The notes under the pieces are model-generated. The model saw only the letters and a program-made list of their open reading frames with translations. It ran no database searches and was not told the origin of the DNA. DNA of 64,000 nucleotides, taken from contig NZ_JAHDIU010000001.1 in assembly GCF_019891545.1 (NCBI RefSeq), forward strand, positions 186,001 through 250,000, given 5' to 3'. Both the position numbers and the translations under genes were made by a program. Shown here piece after piece: positions 25,007 through 33,277 of the stretch; position 1 is the first letter of the stretch, and each line of letters opens with the position of its first letter. This DNA comes from Flavobacterium coralii (GTDB lineage: Bacteria > Bacteroidota > Bacteroidia > Flavobacteriales > Flavobacteriaceae).

Positions 25007-25842
25007 TGTTTAGCAACCGCACACTGCTTATTGTAACAAAACACCGCAAAGAACAGGTACTCGCCCCGCTTTTTGAAAAGGCGCTGGGCGTTAAGTGTAT
25101 TGTTGCTGATAAGTATGATACGGATACATTAGGCACGTTTTCGGGCGAAACAGAGCGTAAAGACGATACCATTATTACGGCACGCAAAAAATGTAATGAA
25201 GCAATGGACTTATACGGCTGTGACCTTGCCGTGGCAAGCGAAGGATCTTTCGGGCCGCACCCTGCCATATTTATGGCTCCTGCCGATGATGAGCTGGTAC
25301 TGTTTACCGACAGGAAAAACGGGCTCGAAATCTACGCAAGGGAACTTTCCTTGCATACAAACTTTAATGCATCAGAAATTAAGAGCAGGGAAGAACTGGA
25401 TGCTTTTTTAAACCGTGTAAAGTTTCCTTCGCATGGAGTAATACTTAAAAAGGCACAGCAAAGCACAGAGGGAATGGTAAAAGGGATTACTGATCCTGAC
25501 TTGCTTTATCCGCTGTTTGACAGCCTGCTGGCGCAAAACGGCAGTGCTTATATAGAAACCGATATGCGGGCCATGCATAACCCCACCCGTATGGAGGTTA
25601 TTGCTACTGCCGCTGAAAAGCTGGTTGCTAAAATAAGTTCGCTCTGTCCGCAATGCGGTACTCCCGGCTTTGATATCACCGCAGCAGAACCCGGCCTGCC
25701 CTGTGGGCAGTGCAGGTATCCTACTGCATCCGTATTAAAATATGTTTACTCTTGCAGTAAGTGCAGCTATATAAAAGAAGCGCTTTATCCTCACAATAAG
25801 AAATTTGAAGACCCCATGTATTGTGATATGTGTAATCCATAA
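25006..25842 (+). CDS. DUF6671-like protein with CxxC zinc ribbons
   Basis: A 278-residue protein. The first two-thirds is a mixed alpha/beta domain (RTLLIVTKHRKEQVLAPLFE; VASEGSFGPHP), and DMRAMHNPTRMEVI marks its end. The last 65 residues carry four CxxC pairs (CPQC, CGQC, CSKC, CDMC), which look like two zinc ribbons. I associate it with DUF6671. It is coupled to the preceding small gene by a one-base overlap and ends 6 bases before tsaC. Its link to tRNA modification is suggested only by the neighbour. Confidence 0.75.
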   Translation: MFSNRTLLIVTKHRKEQVLAPLFEKALGVKCIVADKYDTDTLGTFSGETERKDDTIITARKKCNEAMDLYGCDLAVASEGSFGPHPAIFMAPADDELVLFTDRKNGLEIYARELSLHTNFNASEIKSREELDAFLNRVKFPSHGVILKKAQQSTEGMVKGITDPDLLYPLFDSLLAQNGSAYIETDMRAMHNPTRMEVIATAAEKLVAKISSLCPQCGTPGFDITAAEPGLPCGQCRYPTASVLKYVYSCSKCSYIKEALYPHNKKFEDPMYCDMCNP

Positions 25843-25848
25843 TAGTTT

Positions 25849-26811
25849 ATGACAACCAAGATAACAAAAAATATAGATACAGCCGCCGCAGCATTGCAAT
25901 CAGGTAAGGTTGTGGCAATACCTACAGAAACGGTCTATGGGCTTGCAGGTGTTATATATCAACAGGAAGCCATTAGAGATATTTACAGCATAAAAGAAAG
26001 GCCAAAAGCAAACCCGCTTATTGTGCATACCTATTCTGCTGATACTTTACCGGAAATTGCCCATGATATTCCCGAAGCAGCTTACAAACTTGCAGACGTA
26101 TTCTGGCCCGGGCCGCTCACACTCTTGCTGCGAAAGAAAAGCAACATACCCAATAATGTTACTTCAGGGCTTGATACGGTTGCTGTAAGGGTACCATCAC
26201 ACCCGGTAACGATCTCTTTACTCCGCACACTAAAGCAGCCGCTTGCTGCCCCCAGTGCCAACCCATTCGGGCGAATAAGCCCCACAAGTGCAAGGCATGT
26301 TTTTGATTATTTTGATGGTAAGATACCTTACATACTGGATGGCGGCACGTGCAGTGTGGGAATAGAATCTACCATTGTCGGGTTTGATGAGGGAGTTCCG
26401 GTAGTGTACAGGCATGGAGCCGTTACTGCAGCGCAGGTAAAAGACGTTACAGGAAATGTTACAATAAAAACAGCTTCAACCAATACGCCAAAGGCACCCG
26501 GAATGTACCCGAGGCATTATTCTCCGCGTACGCCACTTGTTGTTACCGATGATATACAAAAGGCTTTGGCAGGTTTTCGCGGATTAAGCACAGTAGTTAT
26601 AGGGTACAGCAGGATGTGCAGGGACTTGATAGCTGAAAAAAAAATTGTGTTGCCCGAAAGCGGCAATTTCGAAGAGGCCGCCGCAAAGTTGTATGGAACC
26701 CTGCACTATGCCGACAGTATCAATACCGATATCATTATTGCTGAAAAGTTTCCTGAAAAAGGGCTTGGCAGCGCTATAAACGACAGGCTTATCAGAGCCT
26801 CAAAAAAATAG
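25849..26811 (+). CDS. tsaC: L-threonylcarbamoyladenylate synthase (Sua5/TsaC)
   Basis: Makes threonylcarbamoyl-AMP from threonine, bicarbonate and ATP for the t6A37 modification of ANN-decoding tRNAs. The 320-residue protein is the long Sua5 form. The YrdC domain (KVVAIPTETVYGLAG, SIKERPKANPLIVH, WPGPLTLLL, AAPSANPFGRISPTSA) fills about residues 1-200. A C-terminal Sua5 domain follows (APGMYPRHYSPRTPLVV). It is in a run with the bicarbonate transporter sbtA 24 bases downstream; both use bicarbonate, but that may be chance. Confidence 0.93.
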   Translation: MTTKITKNIDTAAAALQSGKVVAIPTETVYGLAGVIYQQEAIRDIYSIKERPKANPLIVHTYSADTLPEIAHDIPEAAYKLADVFWPGPLTLLLRKKSNIPNNVTSGLDTVAVRVPSHPVTISLLRTLKQPLAAPSANPFGRISPTSARHVFDYFDGKIPYILDGGTCSVGIESTIVGFDEGVPVVYRHGAVTAAQVKDVTGNVTIKTASTNTPKAPGMYPRHYSPRTPLVVTDDIQKALAGFRGLSTVVIGYSRMCRDLIAEKKIVLPESGNFEEAAAKLYGTLHYADSINTDIIIAEKFPEKGLGSAINDRLIRASKK

Positions 26812-26835
26812 AAACATAACTCACCACAACCCAGT

Positions 26836-27792
26836 ATGAACTTATCATTATTAGCAGAAAACCTCACCAACCCCGCTTTATTGTTTTTCTGCCTTGGCAT
26901 TATTGCCGTTTATCTTAAAAGTGACCTTGAAATACCGCAAAATTCATCAAAATTTATATCGTTATACTTATTATTTTCTATTGGTTTTAAAGGAGGGCAG
27001 GAGCTTTCACACGAGCATTTCAGCAGCGAGATAGCCCTCTCCATGCTGTTCGGGATACTGCTTGCGCTTATAATTCCGTTCTACACTTTCTTTATCCTAA
27101 AAAAGAAATTCAGCATCGCTGACTCCGGTGCTATTGCTGCGGCATATGGCTCTGTTAGCGCGGTAACATTTGTAACGGCGGTAAGCTATCTCGAAATGCA
27201 CGGGCTTAAGCTGGAAGGGCACATGGTAGCCATTATGGCACTTATGGAATCGCCCGCTATTATAGCCGGCCTTGTGTTGATATCGTTGTTTGACAGGGAG
27301 GGCAGCAGTGTAAGCAAGCGCAATGTTATAACACACTCGTTAACAAACGGCAGTGTGCTGCTTATTATGGGAAGCCTTATAATTGGCTATATGGCAAGCG
27401 CTGAGCAGGCGCAGGGCATTAAGCCTTTTACTAACGATATTTTTAAAGGTTTCCTTGCTATTTTCCTTCTGGATATGGGTATTGTAAGCGGGCGCAAGCT
27501 AAACACACTTTTCAGGGAAGGATGGTTCCCGTTTGCGTTTGGTATTGTGTTTCCGCTTGTTAACGGCTGTGCAGCGGCTTACCTGAGCGCTCTTGTTACG
27601 GATAATATTTCGAGCAGGTTTGTGTTTGCAGTGCTTGCAGCGAGTGCCTCTTATATTGCAGTACCCGCCGCTATGAAAATTGCAGCCCCAAAAGCTAACC
27701 CGGGCTTATACCTGCCTATGGCTCTTGGAGTTACCTTTCCGGTAAATATAACTTTAGGCTTCCCTTTATATTATCTGATTGCAGGATTGTAA
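26836..27792 (+). CDS. sbtA: SbtA-like sodium/bicarbonate symporter
   Basis: A 318-residue inner-membrane protein with about ten hydrophobic segments. SbtA blocks are LYLLFSIGFKGGQEL in the N-terminal half and AAYGSVSAVTFVTAVSYLE near the internal symmetry. SbtA imports bicarbonate with sodium in cyanobacteria; Bacteroidota members are largely untested. It is the last gene of the icd-to-sbtA run and is followed by an intrinsic terminator at 27821-27848. No adjacent SbtB gene was seen. Confidence 0.85.
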   Translation: MNLSLLAENLTNPALLFFCLGIIAVYLKSDLEIPQNSSKFISLYLLFSIGFKGGQELSHEHFSSEIALSMLFGILLALIIPFYTFFILKKKFSIADSGAIAAAYGSVSAVTFVTAVSYLEMHGLKLEGHMVAIMALMESPAIIAGLVLISLFDREGSSVSKRNVITHSLTNGSVLLIMGSLIIGYMASAEQAQGIKPFTNDIFKGFLAIFLLDMGIVSGRKLNTLFREGWFPFAFGIVFPLVNGCAAAYLSALVTDNISSRFVFAVLAASASYIAVPAAMKIAAPKANPGLYLPMALGVTFPVNITLGFPLYYLIAGL

Positions 27793-27820
27793 TATAGCTT
27801 AATGTATAAAAGCAAAAAAC

Positions 27821-27848
27821 TCCCTAAAGATAATTAGGGAATTTTTTC
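27821..27848 (+). terminator. Terminator after sbtA
   Basis: TCCCTAA (27821-27827) and TTAGGGA (27834-27840) form a stem followed by a T run ending at about 27848, right before the 3' end of the opposing tRNA gene. Confidence 0.7.
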
Positions 27849-27849
27849 G

Positions 27850-27923
27850 TGACCTCGACAGGATTCAAACCTGTAACCTTCTGAGCCGTAATCAGATGCG
27901 CTATTCAGTTGCGCCACGAGGCC
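27850..27923 (-). tRNA. tRNA-Arg (anticodon ACG)
   Basis: The minus strand folds as a 74-base tRNA. The acceptor GGCCTCG pairs with CGAGGTC (one G-U), the anticodon stem TCTGA/TCAGA encloses TTACGGC with anticodon ACG, and the T arm contains the TTTGAATCC loop. ACG is modified to ICG and reads CGU, CGC and CGA. The CCA end is not encoded. Confidence 0.92.
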
Positions 27924-28038
27924 GTTTGCTTAACAAAATCGGTTGTTTTTAATGAACTTCCGTGTTGTTGTTTGCGGGTGCAAATATAGAACAATAATGA
28001 TTAACTTGCAAACGCATAACCAACAAAAACTTAAAAAA

Positions 28039-28551
28039 ATGGATATACAAAACTATATACGTGAAATACAGGATTTTCCGAAACCGGGAATTGCTTTTAA
28101 AGATATCACACCTTTACTCGCTAACCCGGAAGCAACGAAAACCTGCCTTGACATGCTGCTTAAAAATCTGCGTGACGAAAAAATTGATAAGGTGGTAGGG
28201 GTAGAGAGCAGGGGTTTCTTTTTCGGGACACTAATTGCCAATGGGCTTAATGCAGGCTTTGTACCTGTGCGCAAGCCAAAGAAGTTGCCTTATGAAACCC
28301 TTACCGCGTCTTATGAGCTTGAATATGGGACAGATGTATTAGAAATACATACCGATGCTATAAAAGCAGGGGAGCGGGTTATTATTCATGATGATGTGCT
28401 TGCCACAGGCGGAACTGCCAAGGCTGTTTGTGAACTTGTAGAAAAGCTTGGTGGCACTATTGTGCAATGCAACTTTTTAATGGAGCTTTCGTTCCTCAAT
28501 GGGCGCGAGAAGATTAAGCAATATAATGTTTTTGCTCCGCTTGTGTATTAG
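28039..28551 (+). CDS. apt: Adenine phosphoribosyltransferase
   Basis: Salvages adenine with PRPP to AMP. I start at 28039 (MDIQNYIREIQDFPKPGIAFKD) because this matches the family start. The longer frame from 27943 would add 32 atypical residues and reach close to the tRNA. The 170-residue protein contains VVGVESRGFFFGTLIAN and the PRPP-binding loop VIIHDDVLATGGTAKAVCEL. It is monocistronic, and its last bases overlap the 3' end of a small convergent gene. Confidence 0.93.
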   Translation: MDIQNYIREIQDFPKPGIAFKDITPLLANPEATKTCLDMLLKNLRDEKIDKVVGVESRGFFFGTLIANGLNAGFVPVRKPKKLPYETLTASYELEYGTDVLEIHTDAIKAGERVIIHDDVLATGGTAKAVCELVEKLGGTIVQCNFLMELSFLNGREKIKQYNVFAPLVY

Positions 28552-28688
28552 CTGAGTGCGCGGGTAGTTACATAATACTTCCAGGCAATAATTGCTTTCT
28601 GCAGTTTTGTAGCTTTTGCTAAATCCAACTGTTCTTTAGTATAATTGGGCAGCAGCCACTTGTTTAGTTTTGCTAGTAATTTAAACAT
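28548..28688 (-). CDS. Small conserved-looking protein of 46 residues
   Basis: A complete frame from ATG (28688) to TAA encodes a 46-residue basic protein starting MFKLLAKLNKWLLPNYTKEQ and ending KYYVTTRALS. It has a Trp and Tyr-rich amphipathic helix pattern. The middle reads DLAKATKLQKAIIAWKYY. I recall similar short proteins in flavobacteria, but I do not assign a function. It overlaps the last bases of apt convergently. Without a database check the coding claim rests on composition and position. Confidence 0.65.
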   Translation of the reverse strand: MFKLLAKLNKWLLPNYTKEQLDLAKATKLQKAIIAWKYYVTTRALS

Positions 28689-28713
28689 AGCTATCTTATT
28701 GGGTTGTATAAAA

Positions 28714-28746
28714 ATACAAAAAAAGCGGCTTTATTAAAGCCGCCTT
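28714..28746 (-). terminator. Terminator after the M56 sensor gene
   Basis: GCGGCTTTA / TAAAGCCGC forms a perfect stem, with a T-rich run on the minus-strand 3' side (A-rich to the left). It lies about 40 bases past the stop at 28784. Confidence 0.8.
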
Positions 28747-28783
28747 AACTCATAATTAAGTATTTAAGATGAAGTAATCCGTT

Positions 28784-30841
28784 TTAAATTTTTCTCTGCC
28801 TTTCAGCTTCCTTTCTTTTTTCTTCTGCAGCTTTGCGCTTTTCTTCGGCCTGCTGCTTCTGCTCTTTAATAATTTGCTCCCTCCGCTCGTTAAGCATGTG
28901 CCTGCGGTCTTCCAGTTCACTTCTTCTTTCCTCTATAGCGGTACGGGCTTCTTCCATGGCTTCTTTTGCCGTTTCAAAATCTTCAAGTGAAAATTTAAAA
29001 GTCCTGAAATTTTCGTCTCCTAATTTGCGGATTTCAATTTGTGCTTTTTTCAGGTCTTCTTTTATCGTTTCTATTTCTTCAGGCGTCAGGTTACCCAAAG
29101 TTTTCAGCTGGTCGGCAAGTATAATTTCTGACGATTCAAAATTTACGTTTGCAAATTCTCGCATACGTGCAACTTCTGCCATCATTACATCATAATCAAG
29201 CCCTTCATTCCCAATATACATGTTCATGCGTGAAGGTACTGTTTCTGTAAAGGTATAGGTGGTAAAGCGGCCTGATTGCTCTCTTTTAGTAGTTACCTCC
29301 ATAGCGCCGTTTTTACCTTCTTTACCATATTTCTTCCTGGCTTCTTTAGGTGTAAGCACTTTTACTTCGCTTAGTTCTTCATCAAGTGAAATTTTTATAG
29401 GCTCACCTTTCTCCTGCTTTACACCGTTTATAATTACAAGTGCATCTTTGTCGCCAAACTTCCAACTGCTTAATGACCAGTGTCCGTTAACGCCAGCCGG
29501 TTGCTGCACAGCCGTTTCTCCGAAGCCCTGCCTGTCCCTGATTGCGTTTCTGTCTTTCAGTATATCCTGCCTGTTAAGGAATAAGGTATCTTCATCAGTA
29601 TTATTAACGTCAATACTGCCTGCACTGATTTTAAGCCCCTCCGTTACACCAAAGCCTGTTTTTACGTTACCGTTGTTGTCTGTAGTCAGTTCAACCGTAA
29701 AGGCTTTTATGGGCTTAGAGCCTTTAACTTGGTACACGCTCTCGTCAGTACCATCGTTAATGGTAACTTTTATGGCAGTTATCTCTCCTTTATCGTTACG
29801 GTTAATTGCGGAAAAATTAACATCAACATTATATTCCGACTTAAAGAAATTTTTCTCTGCTTCAAGCGCTTCGTCTTTACTATCCTTATTGACTTCAAGC
29901 GCAACTTTAGTGCTTTCAATATAAACAGATTTCTCTGCTTCTTCTGTTTGCTGTGCCCTTACTTCGAGCTGAAACAAAACCATAAAGGCAATAAGTACTG
30001 GTAGTACAGCGGCGTACTTCCACGAATTTCTCGTTTTAGATTGTTTTTTGTTAAGCATAACGATTCGTTTTTTGATTAATGATTGATAAAAGTGATTGAT
30101 GATTGCAGTACATTCGGGCTGTACTGTTATTTTTAATAATGTTTTTTGATAGGCTTTTGTGTCGGCTATTTCTTTTATGGCTTGGGCATCGGCAATAAAC
30201 TCAAGGTTTTGTGCCACTGCTTTTTTGTAAAGCCAGATAAAAGGGTTAAACCACAACAGTATGCAAAACAGGTTACTGATTATCATATCAGCAGAATGTT
30301 TTTGCCTGCTGTGTACTTTTTCATGGCTTAGCACATTTTCGAGTTCGTTATCTGTCAGTAACTTTGAATTATAAACAATGTAGCTGAAAAATGAGAACGG
30401 CGACTGTACAGTTTCGGAATCAATATATTTAAAGCCATTTTGCTTAATGATTTTTTCACCTTTTAGCATCTTCCTTACTAAATACAGCTGGTATAAAAAC
30501 CTGAACAGGAAAAATACAGCCACTGCAACATAAATATAACCTGCTATATTGTACCAGTTAATGGGTTCCGGTTCGCTTTGCAGCGCTGCCATCTGCTGCA
30601 TTTGCAGGTATTGTTGCAGTTCTTCAGGCGTTAGCTGCACCTGTGTTTTCTCTGTAGCCTCTATCCATACGGTATGCGTTAGTACCAGTAGCGGCATTAC
30701 AGCTGATGTTACCAGCCCGGCCAGCAGAAAGCTGCGGTTAGAGGTAAAAAAAGTTTCTTTTCTCAGCAGGGTGTAGTAAGCTGTATAAAACACAGCCACC
30801 AGCCCTGATGCCTTTAGCAGATAGATGATAAGGTTTTCCAT
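28784..30841 (-). CDS. M56-family (BlaR1-like) membrane sensor protease with TonB plug-like domain
   Basis: A 685-residue protein with N-terminal membrane helices and the zinc protease motif HEKVH in VLSHEKVHSRQKHSADMI (about residue 175). In BlaR1/MecR1 relatives, this cytoplasmic protease cleaves the partner BlaI repressor. In place of a penicillin-binding sensor it carries a periplasmic part after a helix near 275-295. That part has a TonB-plug-like segment (ALVIINGVKQEKGEPI, EVKVLTPKEARKKYGKEG, GAMEVTTK), then a long Glu/Arg/Lys-rich coiled-coil tail. This suggests another signal than beta-lactam. It is 1 base downstream of the blaI-like gene. Confidence 0.85.
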   Translation of the reverse strand: MENLIIYLLKASGLVAVFYTAYYTLLRKETFFTSNRSFLLAGLVTSAVMPLLVLTHTVWIEATEKTQVQLTPEELQQYLQMQQMAALQSEPEPINWYNIAGYIYVAVAVFFLFRFLYQLYLVRKMLKGEKIIKQNGFKYIDSETVQSPFSFFSYIVYNSKLLTDNELENVLSHEKVHSRQKHSADMIISNLFCILLWFNPFIWLYKKAVAQNLEFIADAQAIKEIADTKAYQKTLLKITVQPECTAIINHFYQSLIKKRIVMLNKKQSKTRNSWKYAAVLPVLIAFMVLFQLEVRAQQTEEAEKSVYIESTKVALEVNKDSKDEALEAEKNFFKSEYNVDVNFSAINRNDKGEITAIKVTINDGTDESVYQVKGSKPIKAFTVELTTDNNGNVKTGFGVTEGLKISAGSIDVNNTDEDTLFLNRQDILKDRNAIRDRQGFGETAVQQPAGVNGHWSLSSWKFGDKDALVIINGVKQEKGEPIKISLDEELSEVKVLTPKEARKKYGKEGKNGAMEVTTKREQSGRFTTYTFTETVPSRMNMYIGNEGLDYDVMMAEVARMREFANVNFESSEIILADQLKTLGNLTPEEIETIKEDLKKAQIEIRKLGDENFRTFKFSLEDFETAKEAMEEARTAIEERRSELEDRRHMLNERREQIIKEQKQQAEEKRKAAEEKRKEAERQRKI

Positions 30842-30842
30842 A

Positions 30843-31202
30843 TCATTTCTTTTTTTCGATCATTTCGAGTATTTCGCGTAATTCTTCAGCACTTATCTTC
30901 TCTTCCTTCGCAAAAAAGGATACCATACTCTTGTAAGAGTTATTAAAGTAGTTTTGTATGGCGTTGTTCATAAACCCCTGCCTGTACTCTTCTTTCGTTA
31001 TTACAGGATGATACTGGTGTGTGTTGCCATAAGCCGTATGCCCCACATAGCCTTTTTCTTCCAGGTTTCTTATAATGGTAGAAAGGGTATTGTAATGAGG
31101 CTTGTCGTCTTTAATTTCTGCAAGCACATCTTTTACAAAAGCTTTTTCCAGCTTCCATAAAATATGCATGATCTCTTCTTCCTTGTTTGTCAGTTTTTGC
31201 AT
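30843..31202 (-). CDS. BlaI/MecI-family repressor
   Basis: A 119-residue winged-helix repressor beginning MQKLTNKEEEIMHILWKLEK. I start at the ATG at 31202 rather than the longer frame at 31220, because family members begin close to the TxxExxIM motif. The DNA-binding wing region is HYNTLSTIIRNLEEKGYVGHT. The C-terminal dimerisation helices end EILEMIEKKK. It is expressed with the M56 sensor protease, which would cleave it on signal. Two operator palindromes lie upstream. Confidence 0.92.
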   Translation of the reverse strand: MQKLTNKEEEIMHILWKLEKAFVKDVLAEIKDDKPHYNTLSTIIRNLEEKGYVGHTAYGNTHQYHPVITKEEYRQGFMNNAIQNYFNNSYKSMVSFFAKEEKISAEELREILEMIEKKK

Positions 31203-31221
31203 GGTTGAGTATTTATACAAA

Positions 31222-31275
31222 CAAAGCTAAAACTATTTTTTTAGTTTTCAAACTAAATTTGTAGTTAAATAACTA
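31222..31275 (-). promoter_or_regulatory. BlaI-type promoter and tandem operators
   Basis: On the minus strand TTTG (31249-31252) is separated by 19 bases from TAGCTTTG (31222-31229), a good -33/-7 pair. The perfect 8+2+8 palindrome TTTAGTTT-TC-AAACTAAA covers 31240-31257 and overlaps the -33 box. A second palindrome, TAGTTA-AA-TAACTA, is at 31262-31275. Both share the TAGTT/AACTA core, as expected for a BlaI operator. Confidence 0.75.
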
Positions 31276-31309
31276 AACCGTTAGTTAAATATTGTATTGC
31301 AGAAGTAAA

Positions 31310-32527
31310 TTATTTGTATTCAGTGCGTAAATTATATTGCAACAACACAATACATAACATGGCAAGCATACCTGCACTACCCATAACCACCCAGTTGGTG
31401 TTATAGCCCCATTCGTCTATTATACCCATACCCGCCTTTGCGCTGACTATATGTGCCATGCTGAACGTCATGGTATAAAATGCCATATACCTGCCTTCGT
31501 GGCCGCGTGGCGCCCTGCCCATAGCGAATGAGTTTGAAAAAGGAAAGCAAAACATTTCACCAAATGTCAGGAAAAGCAGCCCGACTATAAGCACACCCAG
31601 CCATACATTTAAAAGCAGTACATAAAAACTTAACCCCATTAAGAAAGAGCCCCACAGCACAATTTTAAGCTTTGCGACTTTTTTGCGCTCAAAGTAGCCT
31701 ACAAAGGGCATTTCTAGCGCAAATACCAAAAGCCCGTTTAAAGACATAAGTAAACCGGTATGAAACTCTGTAAGCCCGTAAACCTCTTTATGGTATAGCG
31801 GCAGGGTGGTAAACAACTGAAAAAATGTTACAGCCGTTAAAAAGCTGCTGAGCAGGAAAAGCATATAAGGAAAGTCATGGAAAACGCTGTGATATCTATT
31901 GGTTACAACTGCATGGGCTGTATCTGTGGGTTGTTTCTTTTTCTCTTTTACCAAAAGCCAGAACAAGGTGATGGATATAATACAACTTGCACCATCTGCC
32001 CAAAAAAGTCCTTTATAGCCAATGCCAAGTATTATAAGCCCACCCAGTGCCGGGCCGGCGGCAAAGCCAAGATTAACGGCAAGCCTAACCAGCGTTAAGG
32101 CGCGGGTGCGGTTTTCGGGTTTGGCATAGGCGCCAAGCGATACAAACATAGCAGGGCGAAACATATCGGCTATAACCATAATCCCGAACATAGCGGCGCA
32201 CATCCCCATAAAACTTGTAACGTGCTGAATAATAAAAAAAGCAATACCGGTAGTGAACAGACTAAAAACCATTATTTTGTAAAATCCGATTTTGTCTGAA
32301 AGTTTGCCGCCGAGCCACGAGCCAAGTAAAGAGCCTAAGCCAAAAAACACCATAACGGTACCTACCTCGTCATAATCAAAATGCAGATCTTCCTTCAGGT
32401 ATTTAGAAAGGAAAGGGAGTACCATTGTGCCCGCCCTGTTGATAAAGGTAATGGCTGCAAGTATCCATATTTCGCGGCTAAAGCCCCTGAAGTTGTTAAG
32501 ATAGCGGGTTATGGCAAGGCGAAACAT
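31310..32527 (-). CDS. MFS transporter (12-TM type)
   Basis: A 405-residue major facilitator protein with about 12 hydrophobic segments. Motif A is GSWLGGKLSDKIGFYKIM (about residues 52-70), and a mid-protein long loop (KEKKKQPTDTAH) separates the two halves. The substrate is unknown. Its stop lies 107 bases upstream of the blaI start, with the operator region between, so it is probably not in the same operon. Confidence 0.88.
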   Translation of the reverse strand: MFRLAITRYLNNFRGFSREIWILAAITFINRAGTMVLPFLSKYLKEDLHFDYDEVGTVMVFFGLGSLLGSWLGGKLSDKIGFYKIMVFSLFTTGIAFFIIQHVTSFMGMCAAMFGIMVIADMFRPAMFVSLGAYAKPENRTRALTLVRLAVNLGFAAGPALGGLIILGIGYKGLFWADGASCIISITLFWLLVKEKKKQPTDTAHAVVTNRYHSVFHDFPYMLFLLSSFLTAVTFFQLFTTLPLYHKEVYGLTEFHTGLLMSLNGLLVFALEMPFVGYFERKKVAKLKIVLWGSFLMGLSFYVLLLNVWLGVLIVGLLFLTFGEMFCFPFSNSFAMGRAPRGHEGRYMAFYTMTFSMAHIVSAKAGMGIIDEWGYNTNWVVMGSAGMLAMLCIVLLQYNLRTEYK

Positions 32528-32627
32528 GTTAAAAAAGTTAGAGTTGCAAAGTTACATATTTTGAACGCTAACCAATCGGGGTAATTAGCAGGTGAATTGT
32601 TATTTTTGTATTATTAAAATAAGAGCC

Positions 32628-33224
32628 ATGAAATTAATCCTTATTATATTTTCCTTTTTATGTACTTTATCAGTGCAGGCACAATGCACTGAAGAGGCTG
32701 CTGTTGCTTTTCAGGAACAGCTTAATGCGAAATATGCTAATCCCATAGAATCGCCTCTTACTGAAAAAGACCTGAAAAAGTTCAAATCGCTTGATTTTTA
32801 TCCGATAGATATGCAGTATTGCGTACAGGCAAAACTGGTACGTACCCCGGATGAAAAGCCATTTGAGATGCCCACCACTACAGAGCGAAAACCTATGTAT
32901 GTTAAGTATGGCGAACTGCATTTTAAACTAATGGGTAAAGAATGCAAACTGGATGTGTTCCGCAATGTAGAACTGACTAAAAAAGAAGAGTATAAAGATC
33001 ATCTTTTTCTGCCGTTTACAGATCTAACTTCAGGCAACGGCAGCTATGGCGGTGGCAGGTATATTGACCTTAAAGCGCCTGAAGGCGATATTATTTACAT
33101 CGATTTTAATACAGCCTATAACCCTTATTGTGCTTATAACCACAAATATTCCTGCCCCATACCACCACAGCAAAATGATATTATGGTAGAAGTAAAGGCC
33201 GGGGTGAAGGAATATAAAAAGTAA
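32628..33224 (+). CDS. DUF1684-family exported protein
   Basis: A 198-residue exported protein. I start at 32628 because the ATG there gives a clean signal peptide (MKLILIIFSFLCTLSVQAQ). The longer frame would add 12 residues before it. Matching DUF1684 blocks are SPLTEKDLKKFKSLDFYPID, LFLPFTDLTSGNGSYGGGRY and IYIDFNTAYNPYCAYNHKYS. Its function is not known; members often show the conserved FxD...NPYCAY pattern. Confidence 0.85.
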   Translation: MKLILIIFSFLCTLSVQAQCTEEAAVAFQEQLNAKYANPIESPLTEKDLKKFKSLDFYPIDMQYCVQAKLVRTPDEKPFEMPTTTERKPMYVKYGELHFKLMGKECKLDVFRNVELTKKEEYKDHLFLPFTDLTSGNGSYGGGRYIDLKAPEGDIIYIDFNTAYNPYCAYNHKYSCPIPPQQNDIMVEVKAGVKEYKK

Positions 33225-33262
33225 AGCACCACTTAAAAGTATAAATGCCTTTTAGCGGTGCT
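33225..33262. terminator. Possible terminator between DUF1684 and hom genes
   Basis: AGCACC (33225-33230) and GGTGCT (33256-33261) pair, with an inner AAAAG/CTTTT pairing, between convergent genes. It lacks a clean long T run, so the call is tentative. Confidence 0.45.
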
Positions 33263-33277
33263 CGTGCAAATAAAACA

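Noticed and set aside
29259-29924. 221-codon serine-rich frame opposite the M56 sensor gene
   Set aside because: Low-complexity serine/leucine composition from reading the charged coding strand in reverse.
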